Positions 35,318-44,706 of a stretch of 64,000 bases of DNA are shown in pieces (the first letter of the stretch is position 1; every line of letters starts with the position of its first letter). The DNA lies in contig CAZDQF010000025.1 of assembly GCA_964507445.1 (NCBI GenBank), forward strand, positions 1-64,000, given 5' to 3'. This stretch comes from GCA-2683135 sp964507445 (GTDB lineage: Bacteria; Planctomycetota; GCA-002687715). The translations under genes and the position numbers were made by a program. Below the pieces are notes generated by a model that was not told the origin of the DNA, did no database searches, and saw nothing but the letters and a program-made list of their open reading frames with translations.

Positions 35318-38044
35318 ATGAAATCGACGCTGTTTTCCCTGCTCGTGTTGTCGGCGTGCCCGTTGACTTCCCAGGTCGTGCCGTGGACCGCTGAAGACGT
35401 GGTCAAGCAGGAGCGCGTGGGGTCCTTCGTCGTCTCTCCGGACGGGCGCCACGTCGCCTGGATCAAGACCGAGTGTGACCTCAAGGGGGACCGGTACGTG
35501 GGGCGTCTCTACCTGACCCGTCTGCAGGACGGCCACAGCCGACGGCTGGTGTTCGGCGATAAGGGGGTGGGGTCGCCTCGTTGGTCTCCGGACGGTGCGC
35601 GCATCGCCTACACCACGTCCCGTGTCCCGGCGGGCAGCAAGGACTTCCCCAAGGGGACTCAGGTCTGGGTGCTGCGGATGGACGGAGGAGAGCCGCACCC
35701 GGTCACTCGGGCGAAGGGTGGAGTGCGTGGCTTCCGGTGGCTGGACGAAGAGCAGCTGCTGGTGAGCGCTCGTGAGCACAAGAGCGCAGAGGAGCGACAG
35801 GAGGAGAAGCAGAAAGACAAGAGCCGCGTCGTGGAGGACCCGGGTCGCTTCCGACAGCAGGCGGTGAGGTTGTTCAAGGTGCGGGTGGGGGATGGCCCGA
35901 AAGACCTGGAGCGGGTCACCACCAACCATGATCAGGTGCGCGGCTTCGAGGTCTCACCGGATGGCAGGAAGGTCGTCTACACAGCGGCCACCAGCCCAGT
36001 CTCCACGGATACGAGGTCGCCGCCCCGGGTCGCGTTGCTGGATCTCGTCAGCGGCGAGGAGCGAGCCCTCTTCGCAGAACGCCGGAACCGGCCCGGTTCG
36101 TTTGCGTGGAGGACCGATTCCCAGGTCGTCTACGCGGCCGTCCCTCACTCCGCGGTGGACGGCGAGGCCAGCGGTTCCGTGACCCATGTCTACGAGGTGG
36201 ACGCGGCCACGGCCGTCGCGACCCAGGTCCCTCTGGGATGGGACCGGGGAATTGGCAGACCTGGGTTCATCGGGACCGACGACGGCTTCCTCGCGTTTGG
36301 TGAGCACGGCGTTCGCTACGCCCCTGCTCGCTACAGGCGCACCGATTCCGGCTGGGTCCGGAAGCCTCTCGAGGGAGCGCACGCGGATCGGATGTTCAGC
36401 CTCACGCTGTCCAGGGATGGTGCGACCGTCGTCTACGTCCACGGCAGCGCCCAGGACCCGGATCGCTGGTGCTGGGGGCGTCTGGAGGAGAGCGCCGTCA
36501 AGGGTGAGGAGGAGTTCCTTCGGCCCAACGACGGGTTCAGCCGGCGCGTGATCGCCCGTCGTGAGGTCATCCGGTGGAAAGGGGCCAACGGCGATGAAGT
36601 GGAGGGCATCCTGTACTTCCCGTCCGACTACCGGGAAGGGCGACGCTATCCGCTCATCGCCATGCCCCATGGGGGCCCCCACGGGGCCGACCGGGACCGG
36701 TTCTCCCAGCGTTACGCCTATCTGCCGCAGCTGTACAGCCAGAGAGGCGCGTTCTGCCTGTTCATCAACTACCACGGCAGCTCGTCCTACGGCCTCGAGT
36801 GGAGCGAGTCCATCAAGGGCCGGTACTACGAGCTGGAGGTGGCGGACATCCTGTCGGGCATCGACGTCCAGGTGAAGGCGGGACGTGTGGACGCGGATCG
36901 CCTGGGGCTGGTGGGGTGGTCCAACGGCGCCATCCTGTCCATCGCCTGTCTCACGTTCGCCGAGCTCTGGGCCCCCGAGTACGCCCACTATCGGTTCAAG
37001 GTGTGCGTCCCCGGCGCGGGAGACGTGAACTGGACCAGCGACTACGGCAACTGCGCGTTCGGCGTCCGCTTCGATGATTACTACCTCGGCGGTCCTCCGT
37101 GGAAAATGCCGGACCTCTACCTGAAGAAGTCACCGCTCTTCTACGTGGAGAAGGTGACGACCCCGACCCTGATCTTCTTCGGTGACCAGGACACCGCCGT
37201 GCCCACGGAGCAGGGGTGGCAGTGGTACAGGGCGCTCCAGCAGGTGGGGAAGGCGCCGGTCCGGTTCGTGTTGTTCCCCGGCCAGCCTCACGGGTTGAAC
37301 AAGCCCAGCTTCCGTCGTCGCAAGATGGTTGAGGAGCTGGAGTGGGTGGATCGGTACCTGTTCGGCGTGGAGGCGGACGCGGACGCGTCGCTGGTGAAGG
37401 GGAGCCCCCTCGCCGACGCCCTGTCCGCCCAGCAGTACGCCCGGGTGAGCGGTGTGCTCGGGGAGGCTCACGGAGATCTGGTGGTGCCGGAGACCGTGTC
37501 TGTTGCCGGTGTGCAGGTGGGCCGCTTCGAGGTGACCCGGCGGCAATGGAAGTCGGTGTTCCCGGACACCCACGTCGCCGCTGGAGACGAGGACCTGCCC
37601 GTCGTGGGGATCGGGGCAGAGGATGCCGCCGCTTACGTCAGGCGCCTGAGCGAGATGACCGGGAAGCGGTGGCGCCTGCTGACCGTGGCGGAGTACAAGA
37701 AGCTGCCCCGAGGAGGCGAGGAGAACACGCTTGATTGGTGGGCCGGGTCCCAGCTCAACCCGACGGACGCGGCGCGATGGCGCCGCATCGCCGGGGAGGC
37801 GCATGGCGGCGGCCGGATGCCGCCCCTCGTGGAGGCCGTCGGTTCGCGTCGCCCGGGGGTGCATCGGGCGGGGGGCGTCGCGGTCCGTGTTCACGACGCC
37901 GGAGGCAACGTCGCCGAGTGGGTCACGGAGGACGGAGGAGATGTCGTGTTGCGGGGCCCGTACGCCTACGGGGCCAAGGACGATCGAGAGAACACGGCTG
38001 TCGTCCTCCCCGCCTACGCGGGCCTCAGGGTGTGTCGGGAATAG
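35318..38044 (+). CDS. S9 prolyl oligopeptidase fused to an FGE-like domain
   Basis: This 908-residue exported protein has a signal peptide (about 1-19). Residues 30-400 hold a beta-propeller with repeated VSPDGRHVAW-type motifs. The alpha/beta hydrolase domain follows, with nucleophile S535 in GWSNG, D625 in GDQD and H658 in QPHG, so the triad is complete. From about 727 to the end there is an added domain with formylglycine-generating-enzyme (SUMF1/EgtB/PvdO) features: VGRFEVTRRQWKSV, MTGKRWRLLTVAEYKKL, AGGNVAEWV and LRVC. The FGE catalytic Cys pair is absent, so this domain probably only binds ligands. Fusion of the two families is unusual. Its 3' end overlaps the convergent methyltransferase gene by 20 nt. 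Confidence 0.9.
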   Translation: MKSTLFSLLVLSACPLTSQVVPWTAEDVVKQERVGSFVVSPDGRHVAWIKTECDLKGDRYVGRLYLTRLQDGHSRRLVFGDKGVGSPRWSPDGARIAYTTSRVPAGSKDFPKGTQVWVLRMDGGEPHPVTRAKGGVRGFRWLDEEQLLVSAREHKSAEERQEEKQKDKSRVVEDPGRFRQQAVRLFKVRVGDGPKDLERVTTNHDQVRGFEVSPDGRKVVYTAATSPVSTDTRSPPRVALLDLVSGEERALFAERRNRPGSFAWRTDSQVVYAAVPHSAVDGEASGSVTHVYEVDAATAVATQVPLGWDRGIGRPGFIGTDDGFLAFGEHGVRYAPARYRRTDSGWVRKPLEGAHADRMFSLTLSRDGATVVYVHGSAQDPDRWCWGRLEESAVKGEEEFLRPNDGFSRRVIARREVIRWKGANGDEVEGILYFPSDYREGRRYPLIAMPHGGPHGADRDRFSQRYAYLPQLYSQRGAFCLFINYHGSSSYGLEWSESIKGRYYELEVADILSGIDVQVKAGRVDADRLGLVGWSNGAILSIACLTFAELWAPEYAHYRFKVCVPGAGDVNWTSDYGNCAFGVRFDDYYLGGPPWKMPDLYLKKSPLFYVEKVTTPTLIFFGDQDTAVPTEQGWQWYRALQQVGKAPVRFVLFPGQPHGLNKPSFRRRKMVEELEWVDRYLFGVEADADASLVKGSPLADALSAQQYARVSGVLGEAHGDLVVPETVSVAGVQVGRFEVTRRQWKSVFPDTHVAAGDEDLPVVGIGAEDAAAYVRRLSEMTGKRWRLLTVAEYKKLPRGGEENTLDWWAGSQLNPTDAARWRRIAGEAHGGGRMPPLVEAVGSRRPGVHRAGGVAVRVHDAGGNVAEWVTEDGGDVVLRGPYAYGAKDDRENTAVVLPAYAGLRVCRE

Positions 38045-39113
38045 GGGCCCCGACCCTTCGGGCCACGATTACGGATTCACGGGGGGCCATGTCCTTGAGG
38101 CCCCCCAGCGAACGCCCGGTGGAGCGGAGCCGCCGGGCCACGCGCACGGCCTCGACGCGCAAGCCGTGAGACTCCGCCATCTCTGCGCAGATGAGGTCTC
38201 CCGGGACGTAGGTCCGCTTCAGGTCGGATCCGGCGACGACGAACCAGAGCGGTGCCCCGGGGCGGAGCACCCGCGCGAGCTCGGCGAAGACGCGGTCCAT
38301 GTCCGCGAAGTAGGCGCGCACGGAGCGGGCTTCGTCCGCTCTCCCGTCCTCCATCAATCGGGCCGCGGCTTCCTCGGCGGCGTCGTGGACCGGTGAGGCG
38401 GCCCCGCGGGCGCCGCCGGCTCTGGCTCGCAGTTGTTGCCGCTGTCGCCGCCTGCCCCCCCGGCGACTCCACAGCCGCTCCGCCGGGTCGTTGACCCGGG
38501 AGTAGTCATAGCGCGAGAGGTAGGGCGGGGACGTCAGGGCGCCGCGGAACGCGGCGGTGTCGAGGGGCAGGACCCGGGCGTCCCCCCGGACGTAACGACC
38601 CGCAGCAGGAGGTTCGTGGGCTTCCCTGTCCTGCCGCATCATCTCGAGGACGGCGTCCTTCTCGACGACGTGCCCGCCCCGCTTCTGTCGCCCCTCGCCG
38701 TCCACGCCGCTGGCCGCCGCCAGCAGCTCCGCGGCCCGCGCTTCCGTCTCCTCGTCGACCCCGCGTCGAGCGTGGGCCATGAAGGTGAGGGAGCCCACGA
38801 CGTCCAGGCCCACGGCGCTGACGCCCTGGCGCCCGCACTCCGTGGCCACGGTCCCGGAGCCGCTGAACGGGTCCAGCACCGGGCCGCTGACGACGCTGTT
38901 CTCCTGCAGGAATCGACGCACCAGCTCGGGGGCGAAGCCCTGACGGTACCTGAGCCAACGATGGTAGGGCTCTCCCTGCGCCTGTTGTGCCACCACCAGG
39001 GGGGCGAGGTCGTTCACGGGCAGCAATCGTCCGGCCCACTCCCGTTCGAGGGCCTCCCGCCGGGCCGCCTGCTCCCGCTGACGGGATCGCGCGTTCCCCC
39101 GCCCCCGTCCCAC
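38025..39113 (-). CDS. DNA methyltransferase, SPPY type (probably N4-cytosine), solitary
   Basis: The 362-residue protein has SAM motif I DPFSGSGTVATE and catalytic motif IV TSPPYLSRYDY, the order of the beta-class enzymes, with SPPY typical of N4-cytosine methylation. A second hydrophobic motif GAPLWFVVAGSDLKR follows. An Arg-rich stretch in the middle (RRGGRRRQRQQLRARAGG) may contact DNA. No restriction endonuclease or specificity subunit is adjacent, so it is an orphan enzyme. A role in methylating RNA cannot be excluded. It lies 1 nt from lgt on the same strand. Confidence 0.78.
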   Translation of the reverse strand: MGRGRGNARSRQREQAARREALEREWAGRLLPVNDLAPLVVAQQAQGEPYHRWLRYRQGFAPELVRRFLQENSVVSGPVLDPFSGSGTVATECGRQGVSAVGLDVVGSLTFMAHARRGVDEETEARAAELLAAASGVDGEGRQKRGGHVVEKDAVLEMMRQDREAHEPPAAGRYVRGDARVLPLDTAAFRGALTSPPYLSRYDYSRVNDPAERLWSRRGGRRRQRQQLRARAGGARGAASPVHDAAEEAAARLMEDGRADEARSVRAYFADMDRVFAELARVLRPGAPLWFVVAGSDLKRTYVPGDLICAEMAESHGLRVEAVRVARRLRSTGRSLGGLKDMAPRESVIVARRVGAPIPDTP

Positions 39114-39114
39114 C

Positions 39115-39939
39115 TCAGCGGTTGCCCCCTGGGTGCTTCCGCGTCTTCAGCCACAGCGACGGTCCGGCCACGGCCATGGTCACCATGGCGATGATCTGCG
39201 CCTGGGTCAGCCCGTTCGGTGGCGCCCCCAGCTGGTCCCCTGCCCCCTCGCCCACGTACACCGGGTTGCCGTCTCCGCGGACGAACTCCGTGAGAAATCG
39301 GATGGCTGCGTACAACGCCAGGTAGGTGAGCAGTGCCTGGCCCGGGAAGCGGTAGTGCTTGCGGACGCCCCACCACAGGATGGCGAACACCCCGAGGTTG
39401 GCTGCCGCTTCGTACAGCTGGACCGGGTGGACCGGGACACCGGCCAGTCCCATGGTCTCTTCCGGGAAGGTCACCGCCCAGGCCCCGTCCGTCCGGCATC
39501 CATAGCAGCAGCCGGCGAGGAAACACCCGACTCGGCCGAACACGTGGCCGAGGGGCACGACGTAGACGATGACGTCCAGGCCTCGGGCGAAGGGGATGCC
39601 ATAGCGTCGCATGCCCAGCCAGGTGATGGGAATGCCGAACAACACCGCGCCGTAGAACACGAACCCCTCACGAAGCAGACCGGGCACCCCCTGGGTGTCG
39701 AGCAGGGCGCGGCAATCAGAGGGGTAGCCGATGATGAAGGCCAGCTTCCCCCCCAGGTAGAAGGCGGCCACCAGCCAGAAGAACAGGAACACCAGGTTCT
39801 CTTCCAGCGCCTTGAGCCCGGCTCGCCGGGCCTCGTGAGAGACCAGGGCGTAGCACGTGGGGATCGCCAGGGCGATCATCAGGCCGTAGCCGTTGACGGT
39901 CAGGAACCCGAGGTCGAGGAGGCGGGGATGCACGGGCAT
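39115..39939 (-). CDS. lgt: Prolipoprotein diacylglyceryl transferase
   Basis: Lgt attaches diacylglycerol from phosphatidylglycerol to the lipobox Cys of prolipoproteins at the inner membrane. The signature GRVGCFLAGCCYGC and the HPVQLYEA motif are clear, within a multi-pass protein of 274 residues. ATG 39939 was chosen because upstream codons encode a charged, Pro-rich segment without homology. The end of the coding region is followed after 1 nt by the methyltransferase start. Lipoprotein substrates in this window include 13177-13647. Confidence 0.93.
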   Translation of the reverse strand: MPVHPRLLDLGFLTVNGYGLMIALAIPTCYALVSHEARRAGLKALEENLVFLFFWLVAAFYLGGKLAFIIGYPSDCRALLDTQGVPGLLREGFVFYGAVLFGIPITWLGMRRYGIPFARGLDVIVYVVPLGHVFGRVGCFLAGCCYGCRTDGAWAVTFPEETMGLAGVPVHPVQLYEAAANLGVFAILWWGVRKHYRFPGQALLTYLALYAAIRFLTEFVRGDGNPVYVGEGAGDQLGAPPNGLTQAQIIAMVTMAVAGPSLWLKTRKHPGGNR

Positions 39940-40042
39940 GAGGTTACAGGGTGGATGCGGCTGCGGTTTTGGCTTTTTTGGGGGGATCCGACGCGCATGA
40001 CGGACGTTCCTGGCGTTAGTCTCGTGCCCTGAGGAGTCAGAC

Positions 40043-42844
40043 ATGATGATCCGTGTGCTCAGTTGCCTCGTCGCGGTTGCCCTGATGGTGGTGTTCGGCT
40101 GGTGGTTCCTGGCGGAAGGGGACGACGGCGGCCAACCTTCGCTGAACGGCGACTCGGTTGGCGATCGGGCGGCCGCCCCTGCCTCCGTTGCTCATACCAG
40201 CGGAGAGCAGCCCGCCGCAGGGGGGGGCGCCGGGGTCGCACGGGTCTCCACCAGCCCGTTCTCTGAGCCCTCCGCACCCAGCCCTGCGCCAGAGGGGTTC
40301 ATGGTCGTCTTCCGTGACGGAGAGGGCCGGGCGCAACCGGCGGCGGACGTGGAGGTCAGCATCGGTGAGCCGCCCCTGGGCCGGGAGACCGAGCCCTGGA
40401 AGCGCCTCACGGCTGACGCCACCGGGAAGGTGATGCTGAAGGACATCCCGCCGCAGCCGCTTCGAGTGTTCGCTCGCAAGGACGGGCTCGCCGGCTACCG
40501 CCATGTCCCCGTCAAGGACGTGGGTATGGGCCAGCAGGCAGAGGTCACCATGAAGCCCGTCCGGAGGGTGGAGGTGTCGGTGGTGGATCAGGACGGTGAG
40601 CCCGTGGGTGGGGTCCCGGTGCTGATGGGGCAGGGCTATTCTTTCAACCTTGAAGTGCACTGGACCTCGGACCCGGATGGCCTGGCCAGATTCGAGATCA
40701 CGCCGCGGGATCACGGAGCCTACCGGGCCAAGAAGTTCGAACCCAAGGTGCGGCTGCCAGCGGAGGGCCGCAGCGAGCCTGCTGGTGCCAGCGTGCCCTG
40801 GGTCGAGGATGGAGTCACCAAGGCTCGTATCGAGATCTCCCGGGGCGTGGCTCTCCGGGTGCGGGTGGTGGACGACGAGGGACAGGTGGTGCGGGGGCGG
40901 CGTAAGATCCGCTGGGACCTGGATCAGGCCGCTGGCGAGGAAGTGTTCTTCAGCGGTCTCGTCCTGCCCGGTTGGGGGAAATCCGATTCCCGCTGCAGGT
41001 CCTTCGACGACGGTGAGACCGTCCTGCGCGGCTTCGCGCCGGGCCAGAAGGTGGACCTGGTGCTGCGCGAGAAGGGCCGCTGCGACGTGAAGGCCACGAC
41101 CCGCGTCCCGGAGCAGGGGGATGGGGTGGTGGACGTGGTCATGACACGGGGCGCCAGGGCGCCCGTGGTCGAGGTCCCCCTGGTGGATGAATCCGGGGCT
41201 CCGGTGACGGAGGGGACGTTCCAGATCGTCACCGGGCCGCCGGGGAAGGTCCGTTCCGAGAGGACCGGCATGGGGGTCGTGATCGGGAGCTCGTTCGGCA
41301 GGAGCTTCCTGACGCACGGATCGTCTGAGACCACCGTGGAGCGGTCCCCCAACGCGGATGGGATCGTGCGGCTCACGGTGGCGCCGGACAAGCCGCTAGA
41401 GCTCGTGGTCCGAAGGGTCCAGGGGAATGGGACCGGCATGGGGCTCATGCCCGCCGACCCGTCCACCAGCCAGGAGTTGTTCAAGGGGACCATCGGGATC
41501 TGTGTCCCCGGTGAGGTCCGTCGTTTGGACCCGGTCCAGGTGCTGCCGTTGCCGGTGATCGTCGCAGGCCAGGTCCAGGATGAGAAAGGCGAGCCCGTGA
41601 AGGGGGCCCTGGTGCGGCTGTTTCCGCCTGCCGAAATGAAGGACCTCTGGTTCGGGGGTGGGATGCAGATGGCGGAGCAGCGTGTCCGCACGGACGGCGA
41701 CGGGCGATTCGCCATCCTGGGGATGAGTGACCCTGCGGGATGGCGTGTGTTCGCTCGTGTCGCCGGCGGGCCGGTCTCGGAGAGGGTGCCGTTCAGCCCC
41801 GGTGAGACGGGTGTGGTGCTCGTGGTGCGGGCCGTGGGCTCCCTGAGAGGGAGGGTGGTGTCCGCCGTGGAGGAGGCCTTGCCGGTGATCCGGATGCATG
41901 GGGAGGATCGGTTGCGGGACGGCCATCTGCAGTTCATGTACGGGGAGTTGCAGTTCAACGCGACTTGCAAGCCCGATGGGACGTTCGTCGTCGGGGGCCT
42001 GCCCCCCGGGCGCTACCGAGCCACGGTGTACCTGGAACGGTACGAGGTCCTCACGGTCGAAGGCATCGTCATCGAGGGCGGCGGCGAATCCGTGGACCCT
42101 CGCCTGGATGGCGTGACCGTGGGAGATCACCTGGAGCGAACCGCGGTCACCGTGCGTTCCCCGGAGGGGGACCCGGTGGCTCGGGCCAACGTCTCCCTTC
42201 GCGCGCCTGAGGCAGAGCCGTCATCCGGACCCCGGTTGTCCCACCGGACCGATGAGGAGGGCATCGCCCGCGTGATCCTGCCCAAGGGCGCTGTCCGGGA
42301 CGTCCGCGTGAACGCCAAGGGATTCCTCGCCTTCAAGGCCGAGGGGCGCACGTTTCCCTTCGAAGCGGAGCTGGATCGAGGCTGCACCCTCACCGTCGGC
42401 GTGAGCGTCTCGGGGGGCAACCTGGACAGCGACGACCGTGTCGCCACCTGGCTGGTCTCGCTCTCCGGCGAGTCCGCGACGCGCAAGTACCCGGACGCGG
42501 TGGGAGGCCTGTTCCGGGCCCCTGATCTCAGCGCTTCGAGCAGCATGGCGATTGAGTTCAGTCCGGGGATCATGGGGGCGACCGGGCGGCTCCAGGCTCT
42601 CCTGGCCGTGGACGGTCGCGAGGTGACCATCGAGCAGGTCCCTCCGGGGACCTGGAAGGTGATGATCCATGCTCGCTTGCGCCAGAAGGAGGAGGCGAGG
42701 GACCCGGGCGATGTCGGTTGGACGGTCCCTCGTACGACCAAGAAGCTGGAGCTGGGCTCCGTCGAGGTGACGCCGGGCACGGCCCGGCAGCGGGTCGAGT
42801 TCACGGTTGATTGGCAGGCGCTCTCCACTTTGCTCGACAAGTAG
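40043..42844 (+). CDS. Large membrane-anchored protein with CarboxypepD-regulatory-like repeats
   Basis: The 933-residue product has an N-terminal anchor helix (about 5-25) and a Ser/Pro/Ala/Gly-rich linker to about 85. At least five beta-sandwich repeats follow, recognised by a D-x-x-G-E-P-V-x-G core: VVDQDGEPVGGVPV, VVDDEGQVVRGRR, LVDESGAPVTEG, VQDEKGEPVKGALV and RSPEGDPVARANV. Such domains (CarboxypepD_reg, Ig-like) are structural and appear in surface or adhesin-like proteins. No enzyme motif is seen. Two ATG codons are in tandem at the start. The ubiD-like gene starts 15 nt after its stop, so they may be co-transcribed. Confidence 0.78.
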   Translation: MMIRVLSCLVAVALMVVFGWWFLAEGDDGGQPSLNGDSVGDRAAAPASVAHTSGEQPAAGGGAGVARVSTSPFSEPSAPSPAPEGFMVVFRDGEGRAQPAADVEVSIGEPPLGRETEPWKRLTADATGKVMLKDIPPQPLRVFARKDGLAGYRHVPVKDVGMGQQAEVTMKPVRRVEVSVVDQDGEPVGGVPVLMGQGYSFNLEVHWTSDPDGLARFEITPRDHGAYRAKKFEPKVRLPAEGRSEPAGASVPWVEDGVTKARIEISRGVALRVRVVDDEGQVVRGRRKIRWDLDQAAGEEVFFSGLVLPGWGKSDSRCRSFDDGETVLRGFAPGQKVDLVLREKGRCDVKATTRVPEQGDGVVDVVMTRGARAPVVEVPLVDESGAPVTEGTFQIVTGPPGKVRSERTGMGVVIGSSFGRSFLTHGSSETTVERSPNADGIVRLTVAPDKPLELVVRRVQGNGTGMGLMPADPSTSQELFKGTIGICVPGEVRRLDPVQVLPLPVIVAGQVQDEKGEPVKGALVRLFPPAEMKDLWFGGGMQMAEQRVRTDGDGRFAILGMSDPAGWRVFARVAGGPVSERVPFSPGETGVVLVVRAVGSLRGRVVSAVEEALPVIRMHGEDRLRDGHLQFMYGELQFNATCKPDGTFVVGGLPPGRYRATVYLERYEVLTVEGIVIEGGGESVDPRLDGVTVGDHLERTAVTVRSPEGDPVARANVSLRAPEAEPSSGPRLSHRTDEEGIARVILPKGAVRDVRVNAKGFLAFKAEGRTFPFEAELDRGCTLTVGVSVSGGNLDSDDRVATWLVSLSGESATRKYPDAVGGLFRAPDLSASSSMAIEFSPGIMGATGRLQALLAVDGREVTIEQVPPGTWKVMIHARLRQKEEARDPGDVGWTVPRTTKKLELGSVEVTPGTARQRVEFTVDWQALSTLLDK

Positions 42845-42859
42845 TTATGGTGCGGCAGC

Positions 42860-44668
42860 ATGACCGCACCAATGTCATTCCCTGATCTCCGTTCGTTCCT
42901 GCAGGCCCTCGACGCCTGCGGGGATCTCGTGACCGTCGAGGCGGAGGTGGATCCGGACCTGGAGCTGGCGGAGATCCACCGCCGTGTGATCGCGGCCGGC
43001 GGGCCCGCCATCCTCTTCAAGCGGGTTCGTGGCTCCTCGTTTCCCGTGGTCAGCAACCTCTTCGGTACCCGTGAGCGGGTCATGCTGGCTTTCGGCGAGC
43101 GCCCGAGGGAGCTGATCGGCGAGCTGGCGCGCGCTCCCCAGGAGCTGCTGCCCCCGTCCCTGGGCAGGCTCTGGAGCAAGCGCAGCATGCTGTGGTCCCT
43201 GGCGCGAACCGGCATCAAGCGCGGGGTGCGTGGGCCCATCCTGGACGTGTCGGAGTCCTCGCCAGACCTGAACGGGTTGCCCATGACACGGTCCTGGGCC
43301 GAGGACGGCGGTGCCTTCTTCACCCTGGGCCTGGTGTACACGGAGCACCCTCACACGGGGGAGCACAACCTGGGCATGTACCGGATGCAGCGGTTCGACG
43401 GGCAGAGCCTGGGGATGCACTGGCAGATCGGCAAGGGCGGCGGCTTTCATCACGCCGTAGCGGAGGAGGAGGACGCCGCCCTTCCGGTCAATGTGTTCCT
43501 CGGCGGCCCGCCGGCGGCCATCCTGTCGGCCATCGCTCCGCTCCCGGAGAACGTCCCGGAGCTGCTGCTCGCTTCCCTTCTGCTGGGAGGCAAGCTGCCC
43601 ATGTCCAGGAATCCAGCAGGACCGCTCCCCCTGCTGGCCAACGCGGAGTTTGCGGTGGTGGGGGAGGTGCCCGCCCACGAGCGTCGGGACGAGGGCCCGT
43701 TCGGGGACCACTATGGCTACTACAGCCTCACCCATCCGTTCCCCTGGTTGCGAGTCAAGTCGATCCTCAGGAGGCAGAACCCGGTGCTGCCGGTGACCGT
43801 GGTGGGGAAGCCGCGCCAGGAGGACTTCTTCATCGGGGACTTCCTGCAGGAGCTGCTCGCCCCCCTGTTCCCGCTGGTCATGCCCGGGGTGCGGGACCTG
43901 TGGTCCTACGGGGAGACGGGATACCACTCCCTGTCCGCTGCGGTCGTGCGGGAACGCTACAAGCGTGAGGCCATGGCCTCCGCGTTCCGCATCCTCGGAG
44001 AGGGGCAGCTGTCCTTGACCAAGTTCCTGCTGGTCCTTGATCGGCCCATGGACCTCGCGGACTTCCCTGCGGTCCTCGAGTACGTCCTGGCGCGGGCGGA
44101 CTTCCGCACGGACCTCTACATCGTGGCCAACCTGTCCATGGACACGCTGGATTACGCTGGCCCACGCATCAACGAGGGGAGCAAGGGGGTGCTGCTCGGC
44201 CTCGGCGAGCCGAGACGTGAACTACCGACCGCCTTCGAGGGCGGCGCCCCCGCGGGGGTCGGGGCCGTGGCCCCGTTCTGTCCCGGCTGCCTCGTGATCT
44301 CCGGACCCACCTACGGTGAAGACGCAGGGTTCGCGGCTCGCGTGTTGGCGGAGGAGGCGCTGGCGCAGTGGCCTCTGGTGGTGCTGGTTGATGATGTCCA
44401 GCAGGCTGCCAGGAGCGCCATGAACTTCCTGTGGACCACGTTCACACGGTTCGATCCTGCTTCGGACATCCACGCTCGATCGAAGACGCTCCAGGGGAGC
44501 CACGCCTCGTTCGAGCCGCCGGTGCTGATCGACGCGCGCGAGAAGCCTTCCTACCCGGCGGAGCTGTTCTGTGACGAACAGACCGCCGAGCGGGTCTCGG
44601 AGCGCTGGGACGAGTACTTCCCCGCCGGCATGGACATGGGGGACTCGTCGCGCGGTCACCTGGACTGA
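42860..44668 (+). CDS. UbiD family decarboxylase (prenylated-FMN dependent)
   Basis: UbiD enzymes decarboxylate aromatic or unsaturated acids with prenyl-FMN supplied by UbiX. The 602-residue product carries family landmarks: FKRVRGSSFPVVSNLFG near the N-terminus, GMHWQIGKGGGFHH in the middle, DEGPFGDHYGYYS and a C-terminal LFCDEQ region. The length suits the longer ubiquinone/menaquinone-type UbiD group. No ubiX or quinone gene is adjacent, so the physiological substrate is uncertain. A terminator-like hairpin follows at 44674-44698. Confidence 0.9.
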   Translation: MTAPMSFPDLRSFLQALDACGDLVTVEAEVDPDLELAEIHRRVIAAGGPAILFKRVRGSSFPVVSNLFGTRERVMLAFGERPRELIGELARAPQELLPPSLGRLWSKRSMLWSLARTGIKRGVRGPILDVSESSPDLNGLPMTRSWAEDGGAFFTLGLVYTEHPHTGEHNLGMYRMQRFDGQSLGMHWQIGKGGGFHHAVAEEEDAALPVNVFLGGPPAAILSAIAPLPENVPELLLASLLLGGKLPMSRNPAGPLPLLANAEFAVVGEVPAHERRDEGPFGDHYGYYSLTHPFPWLRVKSILRRQNPVLPVTVVGKPRQEDFFIGDFLQELLAPLFPLVMPGVRDLWSYGETGYHSLSAAVVRERYKREAMASAFRILGEGQLSLTKFLLVLDRPMDLADFPAVLEYVLARADFRTDLYIVANLSMDTLDYAGPRINEGSKGVLLGLGEPRRELPTAFEGGAPAGVGAVAPFCPGCLVISGPTYGEDAGFAARVLAEEALAQWPLVVLVDDVQQAARSAMNFLWTTFTRFDPASDIHARSKTLQGSHASFEPPVLIDAREKPSYPAELFCDEQTAERVSERWDEYFPAGMDMGDSSRGHLD

Positions 44669-44673
44669 CGTCA

Positions 44674-44698
44674 GCGGGGGAGGTGAGCCCTCCCCCGC
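44674..44698. terminator. Bidirectional terminator-like hairpin between ubiD-like and kelch genes
   Basis: GCGGGGGAGG (44674-44683) pairs perfectly with CCTCCCCCGC (44689-44698) around a TGAGC loop. It lies between two convergent genes. No U-tract follows, which is common in GC-rich genomes. Confidence 0.6.
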
Positions 44699-44706
44699 GG
44701 GCCGGA

